Positions 40,522 to 49,180 of a DNA stretch of 64,000 bases are shown here, in pieces. Source of the DNA: an uncultured Opitutales bacterium (GTDB taxonomy: Bacteria > Verrucomicrobiota > Verrucomicrobiia > Opitutales > Seribacteraceae); contig CALSTX010000012.1 in NCBI GenBank assembly GCA_943789375.1, positions 62,001 through 126,000 on the forward strand, in the 5' to 3' direction. The notes beneath the pieces were generated by a model that saw only the letters and a program-made list of their open reading frames with translations, was not told where the DNA came from and searched no databases. The position numbers and the translations under genes were made by a program. How positions within the stretch are numbered: the stretch's first letter is position 1; every line of letters starts with the position of its first letter.

Positions 40522-41403
40522 TTATATTTTGGTTTCAATTTGTTCCAACACTTCACACACTTCCCGAATAATAAACTCAGGGGTTGAGGCACCGGCTGTG
40601 ACGCCAGCAATTTGGTAATTCGATAAAACATTTGGGTCCAGATCCTTAGATGTTTCGATATGAAATGTAGGTCTTCCCTGTGCGGTTGCCAGCTTAGCCA
40701 ATTTCCGGGTGTTTGCTGAGTGCTTACCACCGATTACAACAATAACTTCAGCCCCTTGCTCAACTAACAAAATAAGATCTGACTGTCTTTCCTTGGTGGC
40801 CCCGCAAATTGTGTCAAATACAACAACTTCCTCAAATCTCTCCTTTAGTTGTTGAGCAACCTCCTTATATTCATGAGTGAACATAGTAGATTGAGAAACA
40901 AGGGCAATCTTGCCATTTAGTGCAGGCAGGCTCTCAATGTCATCAGCATGACTGACGACATGCCCCTTCTCATTGGCATACCCCATAAGTCCAATAACTT
41001 CAGGATGTTCAGGGTCACCAAAAATGACCACATGAAAACCTTTTTCAGCGTGAAGCTTTATCTTGCCAGCAATGATCCCCACATCCGGGCATGTGCCATC
41101 CCGAAAAGGAAGGCCCAATTGTTTTAAATATTTTCTTCGTTCCGGAGAAATTCCATGAGCTCTAACCACGACCACAGAATCTTTTTCATTCGAAGGTGCA
41201 ATATCTATCTGGGACTGGCTATTGTAGTCCCCGACTTCACGAATGTCCTCGGAACTTAGAGCCTTCATCATCTGACTATTATGAATCAAAGGGCCATCAG
41301 TGTAGACTCGCTTCTGCCCTCCCTGTGCTTCCTCTCGGGCAACTTGTACTGCCCGCTCAACTCCCCAACAAAATCCTGCACTTTTAGCTCTTATCACTTT
41401 CAT
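40522..41403 (-). CDS. ispH: 4-hydroxy-3-methylbut-2-enyl diphosphate reductase
   Basis: IspH (LytB) is the last MEP-pathway enzyme, making IPP and DMAPP with a 4Fe-4S cluster. The 293-residue chain has three cluster cysteines: AGFCWGVERAV (residue 12), RDGTCPDV and FDTICGATKERQ. HNSQMMKAL and GKHSANTRKL are substrate-site blocks. It is divergent from the secreted methyltransferase-like gene, with a short spacer. It is the first gene of an apparent ispH-purB pair. Confidence 0.96.
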   Translation of the reverse strand: MKVIRAKSAGFCWGVERAVQVAREEAQGGQKRVYTDGPLIHNSQMMKALSSEDIREVGDYNSQSQIDIAPSNEKDSVVVVRAHGISPERRKYLKQLGLPFRDGTCPDVGIIAGKIKLHAEKGFHVVIFGDPEHPEVIGLMGYANEKGHVVSHADDIESLPALNGKIALVSQSTMFTHEYKEVAQQLKERFEEVVVFDTICGATKERQSDLILLVEQGAEVIVVIGGKHSANTRKLAKLATAQGRPTFHIETSKDLDPNVLSNYQIAGVTAGASTPEFIIREVCEVLEQIETKI

Positions 41404-41487
41404 TTCTTCAACTTTCTTTCATACCTTTAACTTATGCGAGGAGCAATATTGATTTGCAAAAGGTGTAATTATAGAAAAAAAAGAAAC

Positions 41488-42225
41488 ATGCTTTCCACGA
41501 TTCCTTATTCTTCTCACGCCTTGGTCTGCCTGCAGATCATAATCTGTAACCAATGCCTCATGGCCCAAAAAGCAGAAAAGGAACCCGAAAGTATTTACAA
41601 AATTGAGCAAGCATCTCGGGATGGTATCGGTAAATTTTACAGAGGTAGAGAGATCTCTCAAGTTATGGGACACCTGGGTGCTTCTTGGCTAGAAAGACCC
41701 AAAAGAGAACAAGAAGAAAGGACTGATCTGTTAATTAAAGGAATGAACCTACAACCTGCTGATCATGTAGCGGATATTGGAGCGGGCTCAGGATACTTTT
41801 CTTTCCGTATGGCAGATTTATTGCCCGGCGGCAAAGTATTTGCGGTCGATATTTCTCCTCAAATGCTTGGTATTGTAAGGGCGAGAATAAAAGAGAAAAC
41901 GGTAAGCAATGTTATTCCTATTCAAAGCACAATCACAAGAACAATGCTTGATCCGGGCACAATAGATAAGGCTCTAATTGTAGATGCGTATCACGAATTT
42001 TCCCACCCCATGGAGATGGCACAGTCCATCTACCAAGCCCTGAAGAAAGAGGGACTGCTGATTCTTATTGAATACCGCAAGGAAGATCCAAGCGTGCCCA
42101 TCAAACCACTCCACAAAATGTCGGAGAAGCAAGCCATTAAAGAAATTGAAGCTGTTGGTTTCCAATGGGTAAAGACATTGAATATTTTACCCCAGCAACA
42201 CTTCATGATTTTCAAAAAGAAATAA
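41488..42225 (+). CDS. Class I SAM methyltransferase-like protein with signal-peptide-like N-terminus
   Basis: The ATG at 41488 gives MLSTIPYSSHALVCLQIIIC then NQCLMAQK, which looks like an export signal. An ATG at 41434 would add a basic leader. The core has the SAM-binding loop VADIGAGSGYFSFRMADLLP near residue 95, the acidic AVDISPQMLGIVRARI, and VDAYHEFSHP, with LLILIEYRKEDPSVPIKP late on. SAM is cytoplasmic, so a truly exported version would be odd. The hydrophobic leader may anchor it or be mis-started. The next gene overlaps its end and also encodes a secreted product. Confidence 0.7.
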   Translation: MLSTIPYSSHALVCLQIIICNQCLMAQKAEKEPESIYKIEQASRDGIGKFYRGREISQVMGHLGASWLERPKREQEERTDLLIKGMNLQPADHVADIGAGSGYFSFRMADLLPGGKVFAVDISPQMLGIVRARIKEKTVSNVIPIQSTITRTMLDPGTIDKALIVDAYHEFSHPMEMAQSIYQALKKEGLLILIEYRKEDPSVPIKPLHKMSEKQAIKEIEAVGFQWVKTLNILPQQHFMIFKKK

Positions 42226-42260
42226 ATAAATCATCGAACCCTGTAATCCCATTGAACCTC

Positions 42261-42770
42261 GTGAATAAAAAAATCCTTATCCCCCTCCTTTTTAGTTTCT
42301 ACCTTATCCCTCTTTCGCATGCGGTCGAAGTAGCGGGCTTCACCTTTACCGCACCCACAGAATGGAAGTCATCGCCCCCAACATCAAGCATGCGAAAAGC
42401 CCAATTTGAGGCACCATGCTCAACAAATGAAAAGGCAGAGGTTACCTTTTTTCATTTCGGCTCAACTGGGGCTGGGGGCATACAGGCTAATGTCGACAGA
42501 TGGATGAAACAATTTGAAGACCCTCAAGGTAAAGTAGTAGAAACAGAAAAAATTGCGAATGTTAGTGTAACTTTTGCTCAAGCACATGGAACCTTTCTTA
42601 GCGGCCGACCCTTTGGGGCCAAAACCCCAAAGCCTGGCTATGCATTGATGGCAGCGATTATTGACGGTTCAGCTGGTTCTATCTTTGTCAAAATGACGGG
42701 TCCAAAAACTGCGGTGGATGAGAATACGGAAGCCCTCAAGAAAATGGTCCTGGACTCTCTAAAAGAATAA
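42261..42770 (+). CDS. Secreted hypothetical protein
   Basis: A GTG at 42261 is followed by a clear signal peptide (NKKILIPLLFSFYLIPLSHA, cleavage after SHA). The mature part (VEVAGFTFTAPTEWKSSPPT and onward) has a repeated beta-strand look and an ending ALKKMVLDSLKE. An upstream in-frame ATG at 42165 would put 32 polar residues before the signal and is rejected. I do not recognise the family. It follows the methyltransferase-like gene by 35 bp on the same strand. The exact start is uncertain. Confidence 0.65.
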   Translation: MNKKILIPLLFSFYLIPLSHAVEVAGFTFTAPTEWKSSPPTSSMRKAQFEAPCSTNEKAEVTFFHFGSTGAGGIQANVDRWMKQFEDPQGKVVETEKIANVSVTFAQAHGTFLSGRPFGAKTPKPGYALMAAIIDGSAGSIFVKMTGPKTAVDENTEALKKMVLDSLKE

Positions 42771-42771
42771 A

Positions 42772-43971
42772 TTATTTCAATTTCTCTCTGACCTGCACCA
42801 AAGCCTTGCTCACAGTTTGAGCGTATTCCTCAATCAAAGGAAGGCGATCATGACCTCGAAACTGTTTGAGGCCTTCGTAATGTCCAATTTGCAACCGAGC
42901 GTATTCGGTCTTTGAGTTCGCAATATATGGCTCCAGGAAAACAACCGGGCTGAGGTAAATTCGATTGGCGAGTAAATTCCTTCCCCATACACCCGGAACT
43001 TCTCCTACTTTAATTGCATTGGGCCCACGATAACGGAAAGCGGGCAGACCAGTCTTTTGATGAAAAGCTTTGCCCATTTCTTCGGCAACATCTTTTTCAG
43101 TCTTCGACCAGGCACTGAGCAAGCGGTAAATCATTTCAAATCGTTGATCATCATAAGCTAATTCTCCACCCATATAACAGCCGTTGACCAGCACATGATA
43201 ATCATTTCGCTCCACAAGCTCTTTTTCATCGGGGTCGCCCCATGGTGCCGCATTAAGGTGGAGGCAAACCACTAAGTCTGGCTTGATTTGCCGATTTATC
43301 TTTCTGGCTCGTGCCCGAATTTCACTTACCCTGTAGAAAAGGATTTCCCTTCTTTTTATTCTTAATTCTGCCAGCTCATCGGGAGAACGTTTACTTTGGT
43401 CTATTTTGTGTAACCAGTCTTCAGCCATCTCTTCAAAATCTCTAGGCCTTTGTACAGTCACAGGTTCGGATTTTTCGCGGATTAAAAAGGTCTGAAACCC
43501 TTCTTCGTCGAGTAGAACCTTCAACCTTTTCGCAACTTGTAAGCTGATATCTCCCTCCTTAATAACCGAATCATTACCAAGCTGAAAATGCCTGCCCTCC
43601 ATTTCTGAATACTTTCCCCCAATGTGGCCTGGGTCTAAGGCAACTCTGAGCATCTTGCCCCTGTTATTTCTAGGCTCAACTCGAGAGTTGGGTGTATCTC
43701 CTTTTTTAAATCGCAACCTGTACCAATCATCAGTCCCCACACTCTTGCGAAAGGAAACCTGCTCTTTTTCAAACTTTATCCATGGCTCCCACCAGCTCTT
43801 ACGCGGGCAATAAATATTTTCGAGATCCGACCGGAAGAGTGCTTCCGTCCATTGCTCCTGAAACTCATCCAACTTTGACCAATCAGGAGCTTCTCCCAAT
43901 GAAGTTATCCCCGCCATCAGACATCTCACAAAGATGAAGAAACTTACCATAGCCACCGTTTTTATCCGCAC
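42772..43971 (-). CDS. N-acetylmuramoyl-L-alanine amidase (Amidase_3 type)
   Basis: The C-terminal part matches zinc amidases that cleave the glycan-peptide bond of peptidoglycan. Seen: ALDPGHIGG (first His ligand), EGDISLQVAKRL (Glu ligand), VCLHLNAAPW (second His) and VFLEPYIANSKTEY (catalytic Glu). Compared with the family, about 100 residues are inserted between the Glu and second His ligands. A GTG at 43971 gives the best signal peptide (RIKTVAMVSFFIFVRCLMAG). An ATG at 43950 is the alternative. It should act in the periplasm. It is divergent from the sigma-54-type regulator, with a 78 bp spacer. Confidence 0.85.
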   Translation of the reverse strand: MRIKTVAMVSFFIFVRCLMAGITSLGEAPDWSKLDEFQEQWTEALFRSDLENIYCPRKSWWEPWIKFEKEQVSFRKSVGTDDWYRLRFKKGDTPNSRVEPRNNRGKMLRVALDPGHIGGKYSEMEGRHFQLGNDSVIKEGDISLQVAKRLKVLLDEEGFQTFLIREKSEPVTVQRPRDFEEMAEDWLHKIDQSKRSPDELAELRIKRREILFYRVSEIRARARKINRQIKPDLVVCLHLNAAPWGDPDEKELVERNDYHVLVNGCYMGGELAYDDQRFEMIYRLLSAWSKTEKDVAEEMGKAFHQKTGLPAFRYRGPNAIKVGEVPGVWGRNLLANRIYLSPVVFLEPYIANSKTEYARLQIGHYEGLKQFRGHDRLPLIEEYAQTVSKALVQVREKLK

Positions 43972-44049
43972 CTTGATAGTTATGAATTGAGAAAAAGAAT
44001 TTGCAAAGTCTTTTCTTTTCCTCGAGGACTCAATGAGAGACTGAGCCGA

Positions 44050-45465
44050 ATGGAGCAAAATAAAAACACTAAAGCATTCTTCCAAAACAAAGAAATACTC
44101 ATCCTGGAGGACGATCATTTCCTCGCGAAGCGATTGGTAGCTCAATTTGAAAATTATGAAGCAGATGTTACCTCATGCTCTACCTTAGAAGATGCTCGAA
44201 AAGCACTTGAGAATCTTACTTTTGATTTTGCATTATTTGACCTGAACCTTCCGGATGGTGAAAGCCTTGATCTTCTTCGTAAAAAAAGAGTACCTAGCAA
44301 CACATTACTAATCCTAATGACCGCGGAGGGAGGTATAACTTCAGCAGTGGAAGCAATGCGGCTTGGGGCAGTTGATTATTTAAGTAAACCTTTTGAAATC
44401 GATGAAATCCCACTTCTTTTTCTTAAATGTGACCGGCAGCGCAAAAATCAACGCTTCATCCAACACACATTTGAAAAGCGAAAACAGAAAACAGCCAATT
44501 TATTTTTCAAGGGTTCTTTCAAAGAAGACCTACAGCAACTTACAAAAATCACAGAGGTCGATCAAAGATTACAAACCAACCTCCCCCCTCTTTTGATTGG
44601 TGGACCAACTGGATCAGGGAAATCAACTTACGCAAGATGGGTTCACGACCATGGTCCCCGCCATAATGCAGCTTTTGTCGCCATCAATTGCTCTGCCATC
44701 CCGCATAGTTTGATTGAATCTGAACTTTTTGGGCATGAGAAAGGTGCTTTTACGGATGCCAAAAATTCACGCATAGGGCTATTTGAAGCAGCCGACAATG
44801 GTACGCTCTTCTTGGATGAGGTCGCCAGCCTTTCCCTTCCCGCACAAGCCAAAGTTTTACTCGCAATAGAGAACGGGATCATTCGGCGATTAGGCGGAAC
44901 CAAGGAAATTAATGTTGATGTCAGAATCATCGCCGCAGCGAATCAAGACCTTAGGCAAATGATCGCTGAAAAACAATTCAGGGAAGATCTATTTCATAGA
45001 CTTGATCTGCTCAGAATCAATATCCCCCCCTTAAATACAAGGGGGAATGATATTATAGCTCTCGCCACATATTTCCTCCAGGCTCTTTGTCAAAAATACA
45101 AAATCTCTTCTTCTCGATTGTCCAAAGAAAGTGAAGTCCAACTGCTAACTCATCAATGGACTGGCAATGCCCGAGAATTAATTCACGAACTCGAGCGAAG
45201 TTTGATTATGAGCGAAAGGGGGGAAGCCTTGGAAATTTCAGCTTCACGAAAACATCCTAATGAGCCTTTAACAAAGCCCGAGGGCAATGATTGGCTAAAT
45301 CCATCTTTTTCCATCCCAACTAATGGATTCAAACTCGAGAAAGAAATGATTCGAATGCTTGAGCTGGGAATTAAGCAAGCAAACGGCAATATCTCCGAAG
45401 CTGCCCGACTCTTGGGTGTCCCACGAGACTACATTCGTTACAGGCTACAAAAAAAGGGTAAATAA
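44050..45465 (+). CDS. Sigma-54-dependent response regulator (NtrC family)
   Basis: This 471-residue regulator has a receiver domain (acidic E20-D21-D22, phospho-Asp64 in FDLNLPDG, Lys113 in SKPFE). An AAA+ domain follows with Walker A GGPTGSGKS at 184-192 and the sigma-54 contact loop GAFTDA at 232-237 (usual GAFTGA). The C-terminus has a Fis-type helix-turn-helix (ISEAARLLGVPRDYIRYRL). The ATG at 44050 is chosen because upstream in-frame starts add a 21-residue leader. Its likely partner kinase lies at 47.8 kb. Downstream DNA carries candidate binding sites. Confidence 0.92.
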   Translation: MEQNKNTKAFFQNKEILILEDDHFLAKRLVAQFENYEADVTSCSTLEDARKALENLTFDFALFDLNLPDGESLDLLRKKRVPSNTLLILMTAEGGITSAVEAMRLGAVDYLSKPFEIDEIPLLFLKCDRQRKNQRFIQHTFEKRKQKTANLFFKGSFKEDLQQLTKITEVDQRLQTNLPPLLIGGPTGSGKSTYARWVHDHGPRHNAAFVAINCSAIPHSLIESELFGHEKGAFTDAKNSRIGLFEAADNGTLFLDEVASLSLPAQAKVLLAIENGIIRRLGGTKEINVDVRIIAAANQDLRQMIAEKQFREDLFHRLDLLRINIPPLNTRGNDIIALATYFLQALCQKYKISSSRLSKESEVQLLTHQWTGNARELIHELERSLIMSERGEALEISASRKHPNEPLTKPEGNDWLNPSFSIPTNGFKLEKEMIRMLELGIKQANGNISEAARLLGVPRDYIRYRLQKKGK

Positions 45466-45467
45466 AT

Positions 45468-45520
45468 TTTGGGAATTATTTCCCAAACCAGCAGGCTAAA
45501 TTGTGGATTATTTCCCTAAA
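45468..45520. promoter_or_regulatory. Pair of related inverted-repeat sites, candidate enhancer (UAS) for the adjacent regulator
   Basis: A perfect 8 bp inverted repeat (TTTGGGAA, spacer ttat, TTCCCAAA) occupies 45468-45487. A weaker copy sharing ATTATTTCCC lies 32 bp further at 45507-45516. Thirty-two base pairs is about three helical turns, so both sites would face the same way. NtrC-type activators commonly bind paired sites upstream of sigma-54 promoters. The site lies just after the regulator gene and about 130-175 bp before the coiled-coil gene. Binding is inference. Confidence 0.45.
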
Positions 45521-45589
45521 TGCCTCAAGTAGATTTCACCAAAAATACATAAGTCACTGTTGGGCATTAACTTAAGTCAAATCAAGCCT

Positions 45590-45606
45590 TTGGCATAGTT
45601 TATGAT
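45590..45606 (+). promoter_or_regulatory. Candidate sigma-54-like promoter element (imperfect -12)
   Basis: The sequence TTGGCATAGTTTATGAT resembles the -24/-12 consensus: the -24 TTGGCA block is complete and the spacing from GG to the -12 pair is right. The -12 pair reads GA instead of GC. It lies 38 bp before the coiled-coil gene ATG, downstream of the paired inverted repeats. It is plausible given the adjacent NtrC-type regulator but degenerate at an important base. Confidence 0.35.
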
Positions 45607-45643
45607 ATATGTAATGCAACATTTATAATCACAATTACAATAT

Positions 45644-46537
45644 ATGAAAAAAATAATTATACTCTTACTCACCGCCAACTTATGTTTTTCCTGGATACAC
45701 GCCCAGGACAAGTCCTCTGTAGAGAAAGTAAAGATTTTCCCTGCACACTGGGGGAAAGCACCAAATATTCAAACTATGGACGTTGTGGATCTACCGAAAG
45801 ATTTTGGAAAAGGAAGCTCTACATTGAAGAGCTGGATCAACGGTAACCTCAGGAAAGACTACGCCAATCAACCTGAAATTCTTACCGACAGGGAAAAATT
45901 GTATCCAAAAAAAGTAGAAGCTGAAGTCATTGCGGCCGTAAAAGACGGTACAATTTCCAAAGAAGATGCCCGAAAAAAACTTAATTCATTGCGTGAAGAT
46001 ATGGCCAAAAAAGGGAACTTCAAAAGACCTCAGCGCCCTCAAAAAATCGAGCTTTCAAATGAAGTCAAGGAAAAGATTGAGGCGGTGAAAGAGTTGGAAA
46101 AATCCGTCCATACTGAGATGAAGGCTCGGGTGGAAGAACTTGGAAAAGACGCATCCCGTGAAGAGATTAAATCTGCAGTGGAATCCTTTAAGGAAACCAA
46201 CAAAGATCGTTTTGAGAAGATAAAAGAAGCCCACTCTTCGATTCGTCAAGACCTAGAAGCTAACCGGCCCGCAAAGCCAGAAAGACCTGAGCTTAACGAA
46301 GAACTAAAGGTAAAAGTCGAAGCTCTACAGGCTAAAAGAAAAGAAATGCATGAAGCTCACAAAGAACTTCACCAAAGCCTTAAGGATGCGACAAAAGAAG
46401 ACCGAAAGGTCATGATTGCAAACTTTAAAGAAACCAATAAAGAAAAACATCAGGAGATCAAAGCCCAAGCCAAGCAAGTGAAGGAAGAAATCAGAGAACT
46501 TGTTGAAACGGAAGCTACTCGTACATCTGACCTCTAA
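45644..46537 (+). CDS. Secreted Lys/Glu-rich coiled-coil protein with tandem repeat
   Basis: A 297-residue protein with a signal peptide (MKKIIILLLTANLCFSWIHA). From about residue 125 it is almost wholly helical and highly charged. Two copies of a roughly 75-residue unit are visible: each has a KVE/KIE start, a FKETNK segment (SAVESFKETNKDRFEKIK and MIANFKETNKEKHQEIK) and a charged end. It recalls charged periplasmic helical proteins of the Spy/CpxP kind only in composition, not sequence. It lies between the regulator and a beta-barrel gene and ends in a strong terminator. Function unknown. Confidence 0.75.
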   Translation: MKKIIILLLTANLCFSWIHAQDKSSVEKVKIFPAHWGKAPNIQTMDVVDLPKDFGKGSSTLKSWINGNLRKDYANQPEILTDREKLYPKKVEAEVIAAVKDGTISKEDARKKLNSLREDMAKKGNFKRPQRPQKIELSNEVKEKIEAVKELEKSVHTEMKARVEELGKDASREEIKSAVESFKETNKDRFEKIKEAHSSIRQDLEANRPAKPERPELNEELKVKVEALQAKRKEMHEAHKELHQSLKDATKEDRKVMIANFKETNKEKHQEIKAQAKQVKEEIRELVETEATRTSDL

Positions 46538-46576
46538 GAAATTCCGCTCCTATCAGTTGGAGAAGTACTTAACCCT

Positions 46577-46607
46577 GCGGGATGACCATGGTCATCCCGC
46601 TTTTTTG
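46577..46607 (+). terminator. Strong terminator after the coiled-coil gene
   Basis: A perfect 24 bp palindrome (46577-46600, from GCGGGATGACC through its mirror) is followed by TTTTTTG. It separates the coiled-coil gene from the beta-barrel gene, which therefore needs its own promoter or read-through. Confidence 0.92.
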
Positions 46608-46645
46608 TTTGTTAAAGGACAAGCTCATCGCCTTATTCTTATATC

Positions 46646-47794
46646 ATAAAAGCTATACCCTTACTCTTTGTACACCTTGCCCTCTCATATCTTGCGGCAA
46701 AAAGCTCAAACGAAAGTTTAACCGACGAAGAACTGAAAGAGATGTTATTTGGGGAGGCAATTTCCAGTATCTTAGAACCTGAAGTTAGATGGGTCCCATC
46801 TTCCACAATCGAATTAGGTGCAGGGTATTCAGATAATCCTTTGTACGCTCCATTTATAAGAGAAGACACAGCCTATATTGAAGTTTCGGGCGAAGTCTTT
46901 TTGATGAGAGAGGGGAACAAAGAATACTTCACCTATTTTTACTTTTTCGGGGAAGGTAAAAGGTTTAAAACTTTCTCGGATAATAAAGATACTGCCCTTT
47001 TGCTCGGGCAATTTGAACATGCCTACACCCCAAAGAATTCAAGCCAAAGCTATGGTTTTCGCTTTCGACACACCTACTACGATCAAGGCTTTGATTTTTC
47101 TGAACTTGGTCTTCCCTACCGGATGTCGGTGACCTCCAACAAAACAGAGTGGATTCCATACCTAAGCCACAGGTTTTCCCCACAAACCACTGGAACCATA
47201 AGCTTGAGTAAAGGGTTCGAAAACTACAGAAAAATCACGGATGACAACCGGGATAGAACCCTCTCGTTATCCTTGCAAGGTAAGGGCTCGTTGGGTGCAT
47301 GGAAAGTATCCGGTGAAGTAGGTAAGAAAAAATATAATGAACGCCAGCGACGCAATGGAGATGGTAGTCTTTTTTCGGCCATTCCCGTAGAAACATTCAA
47401 GGAAAGTGTCTCCTTTAAAATCGATAAAGCTTTCAAACCTGAATCCCTTGGCAATTCTACCGCAAAGCTTCAATGGTCCAGGCTTAAGGATGGAGGTGGT
47501 AGCTACTATGATTATAGAAAAATGGGGCTTAGCCTCGAGCAGGAGTTTAAATTTTTCCCATACACCGTCACCGCATCATTGAGCGGGTCAGACACAAAAT
47601 ACGATACCCGCAAAATTGATACGGGTGAACTTTTCGAACGACAAAGCTTGAGATACAGCACCTCAATCACTCGGGTTTTAGGTGAAAGAACAGAGGCGTA
47701 TCTAAAATGGTCCAGAGAGGAAGATTTCTCCAATGCTAGAGACTATGAATATTACTCGAACTTTTGGTCCCTTGGACTAACCTGGGAAATCTAA
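46646..47794 (+). CDS. Predicted outer-membrane beta-barrel with non-canonical start
   Basis: The first ATG is at 46742 (350 residues), but the frame is open upstream to a stop at 46613. It encodes a signal-peptide-like run, IPLLFVHLALSYLAA, directly before the ATG-initiated part. No ATG, GTG or TTG precedes it; ATA at 46646 or ATC at 46643 are the only sensible starts. The body has alternating hydrophobic strands with many Tyr and Phe residues (GYGFRFRHTYYDQGFDF-like blocks) and ends in FWSLGLTWEI, which is barrel-like. The coordinates use ATA as a hypothesis. The kinase gene follows by 4 bp. Confidence 0.6.
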   Translation: MKAIPLLFVHLALSYLAAKSSNESLTDEELKEMLFGEAISSILEPEVRWVPSSTIELGAGYSDNPLYAPFIREDTAYIEVSGEVFLMREGNKEYFTYFYFFGEGKRFKTFSDNKDTALLLGQFEHAYTPKNSSQSYGFRFRHTYYDQGFDFSELGLPYRMSVTSNKTEWIPYLSHRFSPQTTGTISLSKGFENYRKITDDNRDRTLSLSLQGKGSLGAWKVSGEVGKKKYNERQRRNGDGSLFSAIPVETFKESVSFKIDKAFKPESLGNSTAKLQWSRLKDGGGSYYDYRKMGLSLEQEFKFFPYTVTASLSGSDTKYDTRKIDTGELFERQSLRYSTSITRVLGERTEAYLKWSREEDFSNARDYEYYSNFWSLGLTWEI

Positions 47795-47798
47795 CCTT

Positions 47799-49145
47799 AT
47801 GAATATCCGAAAAGAATGGTTAGGTTTTGCTCTTAGTTTGTTAGTTCTCTTTTTTCTGTCAACTGTCCTCCTTTTATTTTCCCGTAAAAACTTTCACCTT
47901 CAGGCAATCGAGTCGCAAGATAATCTGATTCGCACAGAGCTAACCACCCTGGTCGAGGAAAATGAATATAAGCTTCTTGAAAGAGATATTACTTTTTTGG
48001 ATTTGGGAGTTCCTGAAATGGCATACAATCAAGAGGAACTGCTTGAATATATTGCCCTCGATGTATTGACTCTGCCCAGGGTAAACCAAGTGCATGCCTA
48101 CGACACCGCGGGGAAACCAATTCCTTTAGCAACGGGAACGATGTCAAATCCTGTTGCCAAAAGATTTTCATTAACCGAGAAAAACACGCCCGCTTTTTTT
48201 TACCATAACCAAGGCGATTCCTTTTCTCTTTTTTTTAGAATAACTACATTTGAGGGAACCTACATTTTTGAAATTCTATTAGAAGAAGACTTTATTTTAA
48301 ACGAGTGGGAGAAGATTGACGGGCAACTTCTTGAACAAGGATTTCTTATCATCTTAGCAGGTATCCTCATTCTTTATGTAATTTTTCATTTCATGACTAA
48401 ACACATTCAAGAAAGAGAGAGAAAACTAGAACAGCAAAATACCCTTCTGCGAAAGACGAATCAAAAACTAGCACAAGCTTATAAAACCGTAAGCCTTGGA
48501 GCCTTAACGGGGCACCTGATGCACTCTTTAAAAACACCCCTTACTTCCCTCCAAATTCTTGCCAGTGAAGCGGATAAGAATAACAATATAGATCCGAAGG
48601 AGTTAGCGGATGTGCATGGCCAAATTAAAGATTTGGTATCTCAATCCTTACACTCCCTTCAAGAAATCGAAAATCAGAATCAAGCTTATGAAATGAGGAT
48701 CGCAGAGATTTTTAAGCTGGTCATCGATAGAACCTCCAGCATTTCTAAGCTGGGGAATGTAATCATAAAAGATAGCTCGAATGATGAGTTAACTTTGGAC
48801 AACTTACGCAGTTCACTGCTATCTCCGATTATAATTTCTTTGCTAGAAAACGCGTTTCAATCTCGAAAAGATACCGAAGTAACCTTGCAGGCAGAAAAAG
48901 ATAACCATTCACTGTTGATACATGTGAAAGATACCAGCACTGGAATCCCTGCATCTGAACAAGATTTTTTATTTGATCCCACTAAAAGTCGTAAAAAAGA
49001 TGGAACTGGGCTCGGGCTTGCTCTTGCCCAGCAACTGGCTCGAAGTATGGGTGCAAAAATTAAACTAATTCATAGCGATAATGGTGGTTCACACTTTACC
49101 ATTTTTTTGAATATTGAGCCTAATCAAGTTGAAAGTGTTTATTAG
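47799..49145 (+). CDS. Membrane sensor histidine kinase
   Basis: A 448-residue kinase. It has a hydrophobic helix at about residues 8-28, a periplasmic sensing part, a second helix near 178-200 (LIILAGILILYVIFHFM), then a coiled linker with HLMHSLKTPLTSLQILA (phospho-His near residue 240). SLLENAFQSRKD (N box) and KDGTGLGLALAQQLARSMGA (G box) form the ATPase domain. The likely partner is the NtrC-family regulator 2.3 kb upstream, since no other regulator with an output domain is near. It starts 4 bp after the beta-barrel gene. Confidence 0.9.
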   Translation: MNIRKEWLGFALSLLVLFFLSTVLLLFSRKNFHLQAIESQDNLIRTELTTLVEENEYKLLERDITFLDLGVPEMAYNQEELLEYIALDVLTLPRVNQVHAYDTAGKPIPLATGTMSNPVAKRFSLTEKNTPAFFYHNQGDSFSLFFRITTFEGTYIFEILLEEDFILNEWEKIDGQLLEQGFLIILAGILILYVIFHFMTKHIQERERKLEQQNTLLRKTNQKLAQAYKTVSLGALTGHLMHSLKTPLTSLQILASEADKNNNIDPKELADVHGQIKDLVSQSLHSLQEIENQNQAYEMRIAEIFKLVIDRTSSISKLGNVIIKDSSNDELTLDNLRSSLLSPIIISLLENAFQSRKDTEVTLQAEKDNHSLLIHVKDTSTGIPASEQDFLFDPTKSRKKDGTGLGLALAQQLARSMGAKIKLIHSDNGGSHFTIFLNIEPNQVESVY

Positions 49146-49180
49146 ACGTATTTTATTCTCTTCTTTTGCTATTTAACATC

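Noticed and set aside
45561-45580. Second sigma-54-like element around TTGGGCATTAACTT
   Set aside because: No GC pair at the required 12 bp spacing from GG; weaker than the block at 45590.
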